Of a DNA stretch of 64,000 nt, positions 25,658 to 34,988 are shown one piece after another (position 1 is the stretch's first letter; every line of letters starts with the position of its first letter). Origin of the DNA: Caballeronia hypogeia (lineage in GTDB: Bacteria; Pseudomonadota; Gammaproteobacteria; Burkholderiales; Burkholderiaceae). The notes beneath the pieces were generated by a model. It had not been told where the DNA came from. It worked only from the letters and a program-made list of their open reading frames with translations, and did not search any database. The stretch spans positions 1 through 64,000 of the forward strand of contig NZ_FCOA02000028.1 in the NCBI RefSeq assembly GCF_001544875.2. Reading direction: 5' to 3'. The translations under genes and the position numbers were made by a program.

Positions 25658-27139
25658 ATGGATGAAATGAATAACCTTGGCTTCATTCTCGCGGCCGCGT
25701 GTCGAAGGCATGGCGCGGCGGTCGCGATCGAAGCGGCTGAAACGAAGCTGACGTACGAAGCGCTGCTCGAACGCGCGATGCGTGTCGAGCGCGCACTCGC
25801 CGCGCACGATTGCCGTCCCGACGAACCCGTGCACGTGCTCGTCTCCAGTCATCCGGCCGACCTTGCCGGCTTTCTCGGCGTGTGGCTCGCGGGCGGCGTG
25901 GTGGTGCCGCTGCATCGCACGTCGCCGGCGAGCGTGATCGACAGCGTGCAGGGCCGAAGCCGCGCGCGGCTCTTGGTCGACGTGGCGCGCTCGGAAGACG
26001 ACGCCGTCACGCGAATCGGCGAGACGCCGCCGCCGGCGCGCCCGCAACTCGAACGCGCCGCGATGATCATCTTCACGTCCGGCTCGACGGGCGTTCCGAA
26101 GGGTGTCGTGATCGGTCACGACGCCTTCAGCGGAAAGCTTCGCGCAATCGACGCGATGATCCATTTCCGCCGCAACGAACGCACGCTGCAACTGCTAAAC
26201 ATCACGTTCAGCTTCGGCATCTGGTCGAGCCTTCTGACGCTGATCGGCGGCGGGACCATCGTGCTGCCGCAGAAGTTCGTTCCGGCGCTGCTGCTCGAAC
26301 AGTTGCGCAATGAACAGATTCATCGCGTCGGCGTGGTGCCGACCATGTTGCGCGCCATGCTCGCCGTGCTCGCGCAGGGCGCCGACGGTCTCACCGCCGC
26401 ATGCCCGACGCTGCGCCAGATCCTGACCGGCGGCGAGCAGTTGAGCGAGCAGCTCGCGACGCAGGTCGCGCGGCTCTTTCCGGATACCGATCTGGTGAAT
26501 ATCTTCGGCCTCACCGAGACATCGACCTGCGACTTCTTCCAGTTTCCTCCGGACCGGCAGGCGAATCCTCACTCGCTGGGCTTGCCGTCGAGCAACGTAC
26601 GGTTTCGCGTCGTCGATGAACCGGGCGCGCCGTGTGGGCAGGGCGTCATCGGCGAATTGCAGATCAGCAGTCCCTTCCTGATGACGGGCTACCTCGATGA
26701 ACCCGGCCTCACGCAAGCGGCATTCTCCGACGGATGGTTCAGAACGGGCGACCTCGCCCAGCTCGATTTGGACGGTCAGGTGCGTCTGATGGGCCGCTCG
26801 AAGGAGCTCATCTCGCGCGGCGGCAACAAGGTCACGCCTATGGAAGTCGAACGCGCCCTCAAGCAATACGAGGCCGTTTGCGACTGCATGGTCGTAGGCG
26901 CGCCCGATGAGATTCTCGGCGAGCGCATTCATGCGCTGATCGTTCCGAACAGCGGCTGCGCGATCGAAGCGGACCCGCTGCGCGCATTTCTTTCGACCCG
27001 GCTCGACCGCTTCAAGATGCCGGACTTCATCTATATCGCCGATGCGCTTCCTGTCGGGCGAACCGGCAAGGCGGACCGGCGCGAGCTGCGCAACATGATT
27101 TCCGGCGGCACGCTTTCGCCCCTTGCGGGCCGTTCCTGA
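25658..27139 (+). CDS. AMP-dependent acyl-CoA synthetase
   Basis: A 493-residue adenylating ligase with FTSGSTGVPKGVVIG (about 144), NIFGLTETSTCDFF, GWFRTGDLAQLD, SKELISRGGNKVTPMEVE and the C-terminal PVGRTGKADRRELR, so both domains and the catalytic Lys are present. It is shorter than the ligase at 19974 and more like benzoate or short-chain acid ligases. It converts the acid imported by the AtoE carrier into a CoA ester. It lies 45 bases after atoE and 20 bases before the crotonase. Confidence 0.86.
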   Translation: MDEMNNLGFILAAACRRHGAAVAIEAAETKLTYEALLERAMRVERALAAHDCRPDEPVHVLVSSHPADLAGFLGVWLAGGVVVPLHRTSPASVIDSVQGRSRARLLVDVARSEDDAVTRIGETPPPARPQLERAAMIIFTSGSTGVPKGVVIGHDAFSGKLRAIDAMIHFRRNERTLQLLNITFSFGIWSSLLTLIGGGTIVLPQKFVPALLLEQLRNEQIHRVGVVPTMLRAMLAVLAQGADGLTAACPTLRQILTGGEQLSEQLATQVARLFPDTDLVNIFGLTETSTCDFFQFPPDRQANPHSLGLPSSNVRFRVVDEPGAPCGQGVIGELQISSPFLMTGYLDEPGLTQAAFSDGWFRTGDLAQLDLDGQVRLMGRSKELISRGGNKVTPMEVERALKQYEAVCDCMVVGAPDEILGERIHALIVPNSGCAIEADPLRAFLSTRLDRFKMPDFIYIADALPVGRTGKADRRELRNMISGGTLSPLAGRS

Positions 27140-27159
27140 GACCGAACCGGAGACACCCG

Positions 27160-27975
27160 ATGTCCGAATTCATCACGCTCAAATACGAAGTCAAAGACTC
27201 GATCGCGATCATCACGCTGAACCGTCCTGAGCGTCTGAACGCGCTGGGCAAGAAGTCGCTGGAAGAGATCAACGCGGTCATGAACCGCGCGGAAGACGAT
27301 GAAGCGGTTCGCGCGATCGTCATCACCGGTGAGGGAAAGGCGTTCTCGTCGGGCTTCGACCTGAAGGAGCAGATGGAAGCGCGTCCGGAAGGCGCGGCCG
27401 TGTGGCGCGAAATTCTCGACCGCGATTTCGATACCACCATGCGTTTCTGGGACTGCCCCAAGCCGACCATCGCCGCGGTGCACGGCGCGTGTGTGGCCGG
27501 CGCGTTCGAGATCGTGCTCGCCTGCGATATCACCGTGGCCGCGCGCTCGGCCATCTTCGGCGAGCCCGAACTCAAGTTCGGCGCGGGCATCGTCACGATG
27601 CTGCTGCCCTGGATGACCAACCCCAAGCAGGCGAAGGAAATCATTCTGACCGGCCTCGACCATATCGGGGCGGAGAAGGGCGCGGAACTGGGCTTCGTCA
27701 ATCGCGTCGTCGATGAAGGCGAGCACTTGAACGAAGCGCTTCGCATCGCGCGCACGATGTGCGTCATCGACCCGAACCTGATGCGCGAAACCAAGCGCGC
27801 GATCAATCACAGTTTCGAAGCGCGCGGCATGAAGGAGACGCTCAAGCACGCGCTCGATATCGACCATGCGGTCGAGACGGCGGTGTCGCCCGACAAGAAG
27901 GCGTTCATGGAAGTCGCGCGCGCGCAGGGCATGCGCGAGGCCATCCGCTGGCGTGACCGCCGCTTCGAATTCTGA
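27160..27975 (+). CDS. Enoyl-CoA hydratase / isomerase (crotonase family)
   Basis: A 271-residue crotonase with LNRPERLNALGKKS, GKAFSSGFDL, ACVAGAFEIVLACD and FGEPELKFG. Both catalytic glutamates are retained. It resembles the crotonase at 19052 throughout and is probably its paralog with a different acyl chain preference. A GGAGACACCCG ribosome-binding region precedes the ATG. It sits between an acyl-CoA ligase and an acryloyl-CoA-reductase-like gene, so a hydration or isomerisation step on a short unsaturated CoA ester is likely. Confidence 0.87.
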   Translation: MSEFITLKYEVKDSIAIITLNRPERLNALGKKSLEEINAVMNRAEDDEAVRAIVITGEGKAFSSGFDLKEQMEARPEGAAVWREILDRDFDTTMRFWDCPKPTIAAVHGACVAGAFEIVLACDITVAARSAIFGEPELKFGAGIVTMLLPWMTNPKQAKEIILTGLDHIGAEKGAELGFVNRVVDEGEHLNEALRIARTMCVIDPNLMRETKRAINHSFEARGMKETLKHALDIDHAVETAVSPDKKAFMEVARAQGMREAIRWRDRRFEF

Positions 27976-28010
27976 TGCTTCAAACCCGAATCATCCAACT
28001 GGAGAACGTA

Positions 28011-29006
28011 ATGTCCGGACAGACCTTCAATGCAATGATGCTCCGCGAGGAAGACAAGAAGACCAAGGCCGCGATCGAGAAGCTCGGTTTCGACTCGCTG
28101 CCGGACGAAGACACGCTGGTGAAGATCGAATATTCGACCATCAACTTCAAGGACGCGCTGGCCGTTACGGGCAAGGGGAGGATCGTCAAGACGTGGCCGC
28201 TCGTTCCGGGAATCGACTTCGCCGGCGAAGTGGTCGAGACGTCGAACCCGAATCTGCGCGCCGGTCAGAAAGTCGTGCTCACCGGCTGGAGCGTGGGCGA
28301 GAAGTACTGGGGCGGCTACAGCCAGTATCAGCGCGTGCGCGGCGAATGGCTGGTGTCGCTGCCCGAGGGTCTCACCACCCGGCAGGCGATGATGATCGGC
28401 ACCGCGGGCTTTACCGGCATGCTGTGCGTGAACGCGCTCGAAAGCGCGGGCATCACGCCCGCCAGCGGTCCGGTGCTCGTGACGGGCGCGGCGGGTGGCG
28501 TGGGCAGCGTGGCCGTCGCGGTGTTGAGCAAGCTGGGATACGAAGTCAGCGCGCTCACCGGCAATGAAGAGAAGCACGAGTATGTGAAGGGCCTCGGCGC
28601 CAAAGAGTTCGTCGATGGCCCGCAATGGGCCGACGCCCCGCGTCCTCTCGAAGCTCAGAAATGGGCCGCGGCCATCGACACCGTCGGTTCGAAGGTGCTC
28701 GCCCGCGTGCTCGCCGAGATGAACTACAACGGCGTGGTCGCGGCGTGCGGGCTCGCCGGAGGCGCGGACCTGCCGACCACCGTCATGCCGTTCATCCTGC
28801 GCGGCGTGCGGCTGATCGGCGTCGATTCGGTGATGCTGCCGTCGAAGGATCGCATCAAGGCGTGGAACCGCATCGTCATCGACCTTCCGGCGACGCTGCT
28901 CGACGGTATCGCCGCGCAAACGGTCCGGCTCGAAGACGTGGGCGCAGCGGCCGAAGCCATGCTCGCGGGTCAGCTCAAAGGCCGCGTGCTGGTCGACGTG
29001 AACTGA
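28011..29006 (+). CDS. acuI: Acryloyl-CoA reductase / YhdH-AcuI family quinone oxidoreductase
   Basis: A 331-residue zinc-free medium-chain dehydrogenase. STINFKDALAVTGKG and PLVPGIDFAGEV in the catalytic domain and GAAGGVGSVAVAVL as the NADPH-binding loop mark the YhdH/AcuI branch, which reduces acryloyl-CoA to propionyl-CoA. ATG 28011 has GGAG upstream; an in-frame ATG at 27975 overlaps the previous stop and is less likely. As last gene of the AtoE-ligase-crotonase unit, it would saturate the intermediate or detoxify acryloyl-CoA. Confidence 0.85.
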   Translation: MSGQTFNAMMLREEDKKTKAAIEKLGFDSLPDEDTLVKIEYSTINFKDALAVTGKGRIVKTWPLVPGIDFAGEVVETSNPNLRAGQKVVLTGWSVGEKYWGGYSQYQRVRGEWLVSLPEGLTTRQAMMIGTAGFTGMLCVNALESAGITPASGPVLVTGAAGGVGSVAVAVLSKLGYEVSALTGNEEKHEYVKGLGAKEFVDGPQWADAPRPLEAQKWAAAIDTVGSKVLARVLAEMNYNGVVAACGLAGGADLPTTVMPFILRGVRLIGVDSVMLPSKDRIKAWNRIVIDLPATLLDGIAAQTVRLEDVGAAAEAMLAGQLKGRVLVDVN

Positions 29007-29182
29007 CGTCCGTGCGTCGCGAGGAAATTGCCCGGATGCTTTCGCTGCTGCTGCGTTCATCCGGGTACTCGATGAACGGCTATCATGCACGCTTCGGCAA
29101 GCAGGGAAGCGTTCATGGGAATTCACACATCGGGTCCGTTCATTGAAATCGTTCGCTGGCACGACCGAGGCGACGGTCTTCC

Positions 29183-29620
29183 ATGCTGACGTGGTCGGTC
29201 TACAGCGGCCTGTTTCTCGCGGCCTTCGGCGCGGCGACGCTGTTGCCGCTCCAGTCGGAGGCGGTGCTGGTCGGACTGCTGCTGAGCAAGCACTATTCGG
29301 TGAACCTGCTGCTTGCGGTGGCGACGGTTGGCAACGTGCTCGGATCGGTCGTCAACTGGCTGCTCGGCCTCTATATCGAACGCTGGAAACACAAACGCTG
29401 GTTTCCCGTTTCCGATGAAAAGCTCGAAAAGGCCCAACGCACCTACCAACGCTTCGGTCAGTGGTCGCTGCTCCTGAGCTGGGCGCCGGTGATCGGCGAT
29501 CCCCTCACGCTGCTCGCCGGCGTCATGCGCGAGCCGTTCATGCGCTTCGTGTTGCTCGTGACGATCGCAAAACTCGGCCGATACCTCGTTCTTACCCTCG
29601 TGACGCTGGCGATCGTTTGA
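29183..29620 (+). CDS. YqaA/DedA-family small membrane protein
   Basis: A 145-residue protein with about four hydrophobic segments. It carries the YqaA-type features LPLQSEAVLVGLL, GNVLGSVVNWLLGLY and a WAPVIGDPLTLLAGVMR re-entrant loop, characteristic of the SNARE-associated/DedA superfamily linked to lipid flipping and envelope homeostasis. It stands alone, with intergenic gaps on both sides and no strong ribosome-binding site, so its link to the neighbouring operons is unclear. Confidence 0.82.
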   Translation: MLTWSVYSGLFLAAFGAATLLPLQSEAVLVGLLLSKHYSVNLLLAVATVGNVLGSVVNWLLGLYIERWKHKRWFPVSDEKLEKAQRTYQRFGQWSLLLSWAPVIGDPLTLLAGVMREPFMRFVLLVTIAKLGRYLVLTLVTLAIV

Positions 29621-29645
29621 ATTGGCGCCTGATTTTTGTTCGGAT

Positions 29646-29670
29646 ACTATAGTAGACGTTAGTCAACTAT
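29646..29670. promoter_or_regulatory. Operator-like palindrome upstream of the acetyltransferase
   Basis: ACTATAGTAGACG and TTAGTCAACTAT (29646-29670) contain the imperfect dyad ATAGT-(A/T)-GAC. A closely related sequence stands at 38534-38558 between the LLM monooxygenase and the XRE-cupin regulator. The site lies 19 bases before the ATG of the acetyltransferase, suitable for repression. Confidence 0.55.
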
Positions 29671-29688
29671 GAAATACGGGCTCGAACG

Positions 29689-30207
29689 ATGAATATCCGC
29701 GATGCAGTGCTCGACGACCTCCCGGTCGTCACCTCGATCTACAACGACGCCGTGCAGCACACCACGGCAATCTGGAACGACAGGCTCGTCGACGTAGCGA
29801 ACCGCACGCAGTGGCTCGCGGAGCGTCAGAAGCAGGGCTACCCGGTGCTGGTCTCGGTCGATGAAGCCGGAGAGGTCACGGGCTATGCGTCGTTCGGAGA
29901 CTGGCGCGCGTTCGATGGCTACCGCCACACCGTGGAGCACTCGGTCTACGTGCACGCCGGTCAGCGCGGCAAGCGCATCGGCGAGGCGCTGATGCTTGCG
30001 TTGATCGAGCGTGCGCGCGGCATCGGCAAGCACGTCATGGTCGCCGCGATCGAATCGGGAAACAAGGGCTCCATTCGCCTGCACGAGAAGCTCGGTTTCA
30101 GTCACGTGGGCCAGATGCCTCAGGTCGGCATGAAGTTCGGCGAATGGCTCGACCTCACGTTCCTTCAGCTGATTCTCGATGACCGCGCGAAGCCGGGCGA
30201 CGCCTGA
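29689..30207 (+). CDS. GNAT N-acetyltransferase, phosphinothricin/MnaT type
   Basis: A 172-residue GNAT protein with VLDDLPVVTSIYNDAVQHTTAIW at the N-terminus, HSVYVHAGQRGKRIGEALM (acetyl-CoA pyrophosphate loop, about 85-103) and EKLGFSHVGQMPQVGMKFGEWLDL, the signature of PAT/MnaT enzymes that acetylate phosphinothricin, methionine sulfone or similar amino acids. It is convergent with the MFS gene (10-base gap). A shared operator motif suggests co-regulation with the monooxygenase cluster. Confidence 0.87.
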   Translation: MNIRDAVLDDLPVVTSIYNDAVQHTTAIWNDRLVDVANRTQWLAERQKQGYPVLVSVDEAGEVTGYASFGDWRAFDGYRHTVEHSVYVHAGQRGKRIGEALMLALIERARGIGKHVMVAAIESGNKGSIRLHEKLGFSHVGQMPQVGMKFGEWLDLTFLQLILDDRAKPGDA

Positions 30208-30217
30208 ATTGCACGCG

Positions 30218-31462
30218 CTAGATTCGTGATGTCTCGCCTCTCGCCTGCCGTCTGAGCAGCGGGGCGAATCCGGCCAGGCCCGCGATCGGACCGATGACGA
30301 GCAGCCACGCCGAGTCGAGCCCGATTCTCTCGAACAGCGTGGTTGCCGCCGAGATCGATACGACCGTGATCGCGAAGCCGATCGAGTTCTGAATCGCGAG
30401 CGCGCTTCCCACGAGTTCGGGCGGGCAAGCCTTCGCGGAGAGCGCGGAAAACTGCGGCGAATCCGCGACCACCGTCGCGCCCCACACGAGCAGCAGAAGA
30501 AACAGAAGCGGGGTGCCGGCATTGCGCCACATCAGCGCGAACAGCACGCAGCACGTGCCCGATATCGCCAGCGCGCCCGCGGCGACGCCAGCGCTGCCGA
30601 TCCTTCGCGACAGCATGCCGCCCGCGAGACAGCCGACGGCGCCCGCCGCGAAGACGAAAAACGAAAGACCGGACACGCCGCCCGCATGCACGCCCTGCGC
30701 CAGCGATGAGCGTGAAATGTAAAGCGGCACCAGCGTCCAGAACGCGTAGAGCTCCCACATGTGGCCGAAATAGCCCAGCGCCGCGCTGCGAAAGTCGGGG
30801 CGTTTGAGTGCGTCGAAGATTCCGGGCGAAGCGGCGGCCGCGCCTGCTTCCTGCCGGCGAGGATCGATTCGTGGCCGTGGCCCGTCGCCGAGAACGGCGA
30901 TGAGCGCGCCCGCGATCAGCGCCAGCACCGACGACGCCACGATGATCGCCTGCCACGGCCAGTCCGCGCCTACCACTTTCAGCGCGTGCGGAAGGCCTGA
31001 GCCCAGGGTCAGCATCGCGACGAGCTGCGCCAGCGCCGGACCGGTTTTCTCGGGCGCCCACTTGACGATCAGCTTCATTCCCATCGGATAGATGCCGGCC
31101 AGACATATGCCGACGAGAAAACGGCACATCGCGCCGGAAAGCACGCCTGTCGCGAGCAGCGCGAACATCGCGTTGAAGATGGCGCCGAGAACGGCGCTCA
31201 GGACGAAGATGGAACTCGCGCGAAACCGGTCGGCGATGCCGGTCAGCGACATCGTCAGCGTGCCGAGGATGAAGCCAGCCTGCACCGCGCTGGTCAGCCA
31301 GCCGATATCCGTGGCGCTGGCGTGCCACGCGCGCGTGATTCCGGAAGCAGCGCCGTTGGCGCTGAACCACAGCGAGGTTCCGAACAACTGCGCGAGCGAG
31401 ATCACCGACACGGGGCCGGCGCGTTCCACCAGCAGTCGCCGCACGCCGCTACTTTCCGCCAT
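30218..31462 (-). CDS. MFS transporter
   Basis: A 414-residue, twelve-helix major-facilitator carrier, paralog of the one at 22805-24031 (shared SLAQLFGTSLWFSAN, WLTSAVQAGFILGTL, GIADRFRAS, LAGIYPMGMKL). Substrate not known. I use ATG 31462; a TTG at 31468 has better spacing to an AGGAG site and may be the true start. It ends the minus-strand cluster that runs from the LLM monooxygenase, 25 bases after the M20 gene, so it may export or import a cluster substrate. Confidence 0.82.
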   Translation of the reverse strand: MAESSGVRRLLVERAGPVSVISLAQLFGTSLWFSANGAASGITRAWHASATDIGWLTSAVQAGFILGTLTMSLTGIADRFRASSIFVLSAVLGAIFNAMFALLATGVLSGAMCRFLVGICLAGIYPMGMKLIVKWAPEKTGPALAQLVAMLTLGSGLPHALKVVGADWPWQAIIVASSVLALIAGALIAVLGDGPRPRIDPRRQEAGAAAASPGIFDALKRPDFRSAALGYFGHMWELYAFWTLVPLYISRSSLAQGVHAGGVSGLSFFVFAAGAVGCLAGGMLSRRIGSAGVAAGALAISGTCCVLFALMWRNAGTPLLFLLLLVWGATVVADSPQFSALSAKACPPELVGSALAIQNSIGFAITVVSISAATTLFERIGLDSAWLLVIGPIAGLAGFAPLLRRQARGETSRI

Positions 31463-31487
31463 TGCCAAGGGAATATCTCCTGTCGTT

Positions 31488-32678
31488 TCAGCGCGCTGCG
31501 GACGGCCGCTGGAAATAGCCGTGCGCCAGCGCGGTCCAGTAGCGAACGCCTGCCGGGATGAGCGCGTCGTTGAAATCATAGGCCGGGTTGTGCAGGCCCG
31601 CATCGCCACCGCTTCCGGCCAGCACATAGGCGCCGGGACGGGCTTCCAGCATGAACCCGAAGTCCTCCGATGTCATGTTCGGTTCGACATCGGCGTGAAC
31701 CCGGTCGTCGCCGAAGGTGGAGCGCAGCACGGCGGCGCAGAAATCGGTTTCGGCTTTCGTGTTGACGGTCGCCGGATAGTACTGGAAGAACTCCGTTTCG
31801 ATCCGCACGCCATATGAATGCGCTGCGCCCTGACAGAGGCGGTCCACGCTCGCCTTGATTTCGTTCAGCAGGCGCGACGACAAGGTGCGAATCGTCCCTC
31901 GCATCTCGACCGATTCGGGCACGACGTTGTCCGTCTCTCCCGCGTGCATCATGCAAACCGACAGCACGGCCGGATCGACCGGATCCTTGTGCCTCGCGCA
32001 AAGCGTCTGGAACTGAAGCACCAGCGCGCAGGCGATCGGCACGGGATCGATGCCGAGATGCGGTTGCGCCGCGTGCGCGCCGACACCTTTCACGACGATG
32101 CGAAAGCGCGTGCCCGCCGCCATGATCGGCCCCGCACGCAAGCCGAAGTGTCCCACGGGCAGGCTCGGCCAGTTGTGCATCGCGAACACCGCTTCGCTCG
32201 GGAATTGCTCCAGCAAGCCTTCGTCGAGCATGCGCTTCGCGCCCGCGCCGCCTTCTTCCGCAGGCTGAAAGACGAAATGAACGCTGCCGGGCAATCGCGG
32301 CAATTGCTTGAGCACGCGCGCGGCGGCCAGCAGCATGACCGTGTGGCCATCGTGACCGCAGGCGTGCATGCGGCCTTCGTGACGCGACGCATATGCGTGC
32401 TGACTCGTCTCGCGGATCGGCAACGCGTCCATGTCCGCGCGCAGCAGAATCGCGCGGGAAGGATCGGCGCCGGGCAGGCTCGCGACCACGCCGGTTCCAC
32501 CCAGCCCTCGCGTGACTTCGTATCCGATCTGCCGTAGTTCATCGGCCACCGCTTCCGAGGTGCGGACTTCCTCGTAGCGCAGTTCCGGGTGCGCGTGCAG
32601 GTCATGCCTCAGTGAAATCCATCGCGGAAGATGTTCGTCGATCAGTGCGTCCAGTTGCGCTTCAATACCTTGATTCAT
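31488..32678 (-). CDS. M20 family metal-dependent amidohydrolase (hippurate / N-acyl-amino-acid hydrolase type)
   Basis: A 396-residue peptidase M20D protein: RADMDALPI, HACGHDGHTVMLL (metal-binding Cys and His, about 104-116), FQPAEEGGAGAKRML (catalytic Glu pair) and HNWPSLPVG. It hydrolyses the amide bond of N-acyl amino acids or similar conjugates. It is 15 bases downstream of the lumazine-synthase gene and upstream of an MFS gene on one strand. In a cluster with an N- or S-oxidising-type monooxygenase it probably opens the amide of the substrate or an intermediate. Confidence 0.88.
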   Translation of the reverse strand: MNQGIEAQLDALIDEHLPRWISLRHDLHAHPELRYEEVRTSEAVADELRQIGYEVTRGLGGTGVVASLPGADPSRAILLRADMDALPIRETSQHAYASRHEGRMHACGHDGHTVMLLAAARVLKQLPRLPGSVHFVFQPAEEGGAGAKRMLDEGLLEQFPSEAVFAMHNWPSLPVGHFGLRAGPIMAAGTRFRIVVKGVGAHAAQPHLGIDPVPIACALVLQFQTLCARHKDPVDPAVLSVCMMHAGETDNVVPESVEMRGTIRTLSSRLLNEIKASVDRLCQGAAHSYGVRIETEFFQYYPATVNTKAETDFCAAVLRSTFGDDRVHADVEPNMTSEDFGFMLEARPGAYVLAGSGGDAGLHNPAYDFNDALIPAGVRYWTALAHGYFQRPSAAR

Positions 32679-32693
32679 GCTCGTTTCGAATGT

Positions 32694-33173
32694 TCATGTC
32701 AGTGTCTCGACGCGATAGTCGTCGAGCGCCTGCAGGCTGAGAAGTTGCTGCATGCAAGCCTCGGCCAGCTCGCCTCCCTTGATCGGAAAATGGTCCTTGA
32801 AGAACTGCAGATGCGCCGCGTGCTCGTGAAAGTGGTGTGGCGTGAGCACCATCGAGAAAACCGGAACGTTCGTATCCAGTTGCACGCGCATCAGTGCATC
32901 GACGACCGTGCTCGCGACGAAATCATGGCGATAGATTCCTCCATCGACGACGAACGCCGCGCCCACGATCGCGTCGTAACGCCCGCTCGCCGCGAGCCGG
33001 CGCGCGAACAAGGGAATCTCGAACGCGCCGGGAACGGTGAAGTAGTGGATGCGGCTTTCATCCATTCCTTTGGCTTGCATGCGACGCGCGAAGGCTTCCT
33101 TGCCCGAGGCCAGGATGTCCGAATGCCATTGCGCTTCGACGTAGGCAATCTCGAATCCGGAGTGTCCGTTCAT
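32694..33173 (-). CDS. ribH2: 6,7-dimethyl-8-ribityllumazine synthase, type II (RibH2)
   Basis: A 159-residue lumazine synthase with TVPGAFEIPLFARRLAASGRYDAIVGAAFVVDGGIYRHDFVAS and HHFHEHAAHLQFFKDHFPIKGGELAEAC. The AAFVVDGGIYRHDFV stretch and long C-terminal helix match the decameric RibH2 type of rhizobia and Brucella, not the icosahedral RibH1. It condenses the pyrimidinedione with dihydroxybutanone phosphate to make lumazine, the riboflavin precursor. ATG 33173 is chosen (GAGG eight bases upstream); GTG 33176 is possible. It sits among flavin-dependent catabolic genes, away from other rib genes, so it likely boosts flavin supply. Confidence 0.87.
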   Translation of the reverse strand: MNGHSGFEIAYVEAQWHSDILASGKEAFARRMQAKGMDESRIHYFTVPGAFEIPLFARRLAASGRYDAIVGAAFVVDGGIYRHDFVASTVVDALMRVQLDTNVPVFSMVLTPHHFHEHAAHLQFFKDHFPIKGGELAEACMQQLLSLQALDDYRVETLT

Positions 33174-33194
33174 CACGTCATCCTCAATGGTTCG

Positions 33195-34670
33195 TCAAAG
33201 CGCTGTCGCGCCGCTGCGTGCTTCATCGGTCGCGCGTCTCGTGAGCAGGGTCACGATGACGAGCGTGATTACGTTGAGCACGAGCGCGACAATGCCGACG
33301 TTCAGGTCCTTCAGCGCATCGGGGAGGAACGGGAAAAGTTGCGCGATCGTGCTCTTCGTGAGCGACACGGCCGCAACCGTCGCTTCTCCGACGATGATGC
33401 TCGCGAAAGCGGCGGGCCGCGTGACCGGGTTATTGCGCATCAGCGAAGCCACGAGCACCGGGAACAGTTGCGTCACGAGCGCATAGGCCATGAGCAGCAG
33501 CGAGACGATGGTCTGCCCGCCCTGCAGCGTGAAGAACACGGCGGCCAGCATGATGAGCGGCGCGATCCAGCGCGCGGAAGCGGCGATGTGTTCCTTGCTT
33601 GCGCCCGGCCGCGCCACGCGGTAGACGTTATTCGCGAGCAGCGTCGATGCGGTCATGAGGATCATCGAGCCGGGCACGATCGCGGTCAGCACACCGGCCG
33701 CGCCGATCACGCCGACGAACCAGGGATCGAATGTCGCCATCGAGATCTTGAGGAGCGCCAGATCGATTTCGGTTCCCTTGAGGCCGGGAATGCGCAGGAC
33801 CGCCGCGAAGCCCACGAAGAAAATGAACAGCAGCATGAGCTGATAGATCGGCAGCACGTAAGCATTCCGGCGCAACACTTCCTCGCGTTTGGCGGTGTAG
33901 GTCGCCATGAACATGTGCGGCCACATGTAGAAGCCGAGCGTCGAGAGCAGCACGGTCGAGACGAGCCACACCGGGCTCTCGCCGCGCGACGACAGGGCGA
34001 GAAAGCCGGGCTTCGCTTCTTCGATGGCGGCGAACATCTGCCCGACGCCGCCGTAGTAATGGAACGGCAGGTACAGGCCCAGAAAGACGGCGACGCCCAT
34101 CACGAGAATGTCCTTCACGACGGAGGTCCACGCGGAGCCATGCACGCCCGACAACGCGACATAAACGGCGACGACGGTCGCCCCGATCCATACGCCCTGA
34201 GTCGATGACAAGGCCGAATACGAGGCCACCGTCACGATGATGCCGAGCCCCTTGAGCTGCAACACGAGATACGGAATGAGCGCGACGATGCCGACGATCG
34301 CCACGAACACGCCGAGCATCGGGCTGCTGTACTTCGCGGCGAAGAAGTCGGGTTGCGAGATGAGGCCGCGCTGCTTCGCGTATCGCCAGATGGGCGGAAG
34401 CAGCCAGTACGACAGCACGAAGCACAGGCTGCCGTAGCCGATCATGTAGTACGCGGCGCCGCCGTGCCCATAGGCGTATCCGCTGCCGCCGAGGAACACG
34501 AAGGTCGTATAGATTTCTCCGGCCATCAGCAGGAACACGATCGCGGTGCCGAATCCTCGCCCGCCGACGGCCCATTGCTCGAGACTCATGCCTTTCCCTG
34601 GCCGGGCGCGGATGCCGAGAAACAACGCCAGCGCCATGGCGGCGAAAATGATCAACAGTGCGCTATTCAT
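33195..34670 (-). CDS. Sodium:solute symporter (SSS family)
   Basis: A 491-residue membrane protein with about 13 helices and SSS features: LEQWAVGGRGFGTAIVFLLMAGEIYTTF near the N-terminus and GAAGVLTAIVPGSMILMTASTLLANN, which lines the Na+ site. Family members import sugars, amino or organic acids, or nucleobases with sodium. Its ATG overlaps the stop of the DUF3311 gene (ATGA). The closest relative in this window is the SSS protein at 49793-51268, equal in length and also paired with DUF3311. It is followed after 21 bases by ribH2. Confidence 0.88.
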   Translation of the reverse strand: MNSALLIIFAAMALALFLGIRARPGKGMSLEQWAVGGRGFGTAIVFLLMAGEIYTTFVFLGGSGYAYGHGGAAYYMIGYGSLCFVLSYWLLPPIWRYAKQRGLISQPDFFAAKYSSPMLGVFVAIVGIVALIPYLVLQLKGLGIIVTVASYSALSSTQGVWIGATVVAVYVALSGVHGSAWTSVVKDILVMGVAVFLGLYLPFHYYGGVGQMFAAIEEAKPGFLALSSRGESPVWLVSTVLLSTLGFYMWPHMFMATYTAKREEVLRRNAYVLPIYQLMLLFIFFVGFAAVLRIPGLKGTEIDLALLKISMATFDPWFVGVIGAAGVLTAIVPGSMILMTASTLLANNVYRVARPGASKEHIAASARWIAPLIMLAAVFFTLQGGQTIVSLLLMAYALVTQLFPVLVASLMRNNPVTRPAAFASIIVGEATVAAVSLTKSTIAQLFPFLPDALKDLNVGIVALVLNVITLVIVTLLTRRATDEARSGATAL

Positions 34671-34888
34671 GCATGGTCTCCCGCGAATTCTTCACTGGTT
34701 TTGACGCGGTGCTTGCTGTCGGAATGGCAGATGAGCGCCATCACGATCGACGTGATGACGAGCGTCCCGGCCAGCCACGCAAGCAGAAAGGGCATGCCTA
34801 GAACGAACGGCGTCACGCGATTCAGGAAGAACGGCCCGAGCAGTACGAACGCGGGCGGCAGAACGACGAGGGTGTGGATGGGACGCAT
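34667..34888 (-). CDS. DUF3311 small membrane protein, partner of the SSS symporter
   Basis: A 73-residue protein with two transmembrane helices (VVLPPAFVLLGPFF and GMPFLLAWLAGTLVITSIVMALI), typical of DUF3311. Such proteins are regularly found one gene before sodium:solute symporters and are presumed to be accessory subunits, like YhdT with PanF. The stop overlaps the SSS start by four bases. ATG 34888 gives the usual family length; longer in-frame starts would run into the hairpins at 34989-35041. Confidence 0.82.
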   Translation of the reverse strand: MRPIHTLVVLPPAFVLLGPFFLNRVTPFVLGMPFLLAWLAGTLVITSIVMALICHSDSKHRVKTSEEFAGDHA

Positions 34889-34988
34889 CGAGACTCCACA
34901 AGCTTTTATTTTGAAAAGACGAGCGGAGCCACGGGCTGCAATGTCCCGGACGAGAACGCCGTCAACCTGTGCGGTGTTGCCTTGCCCC

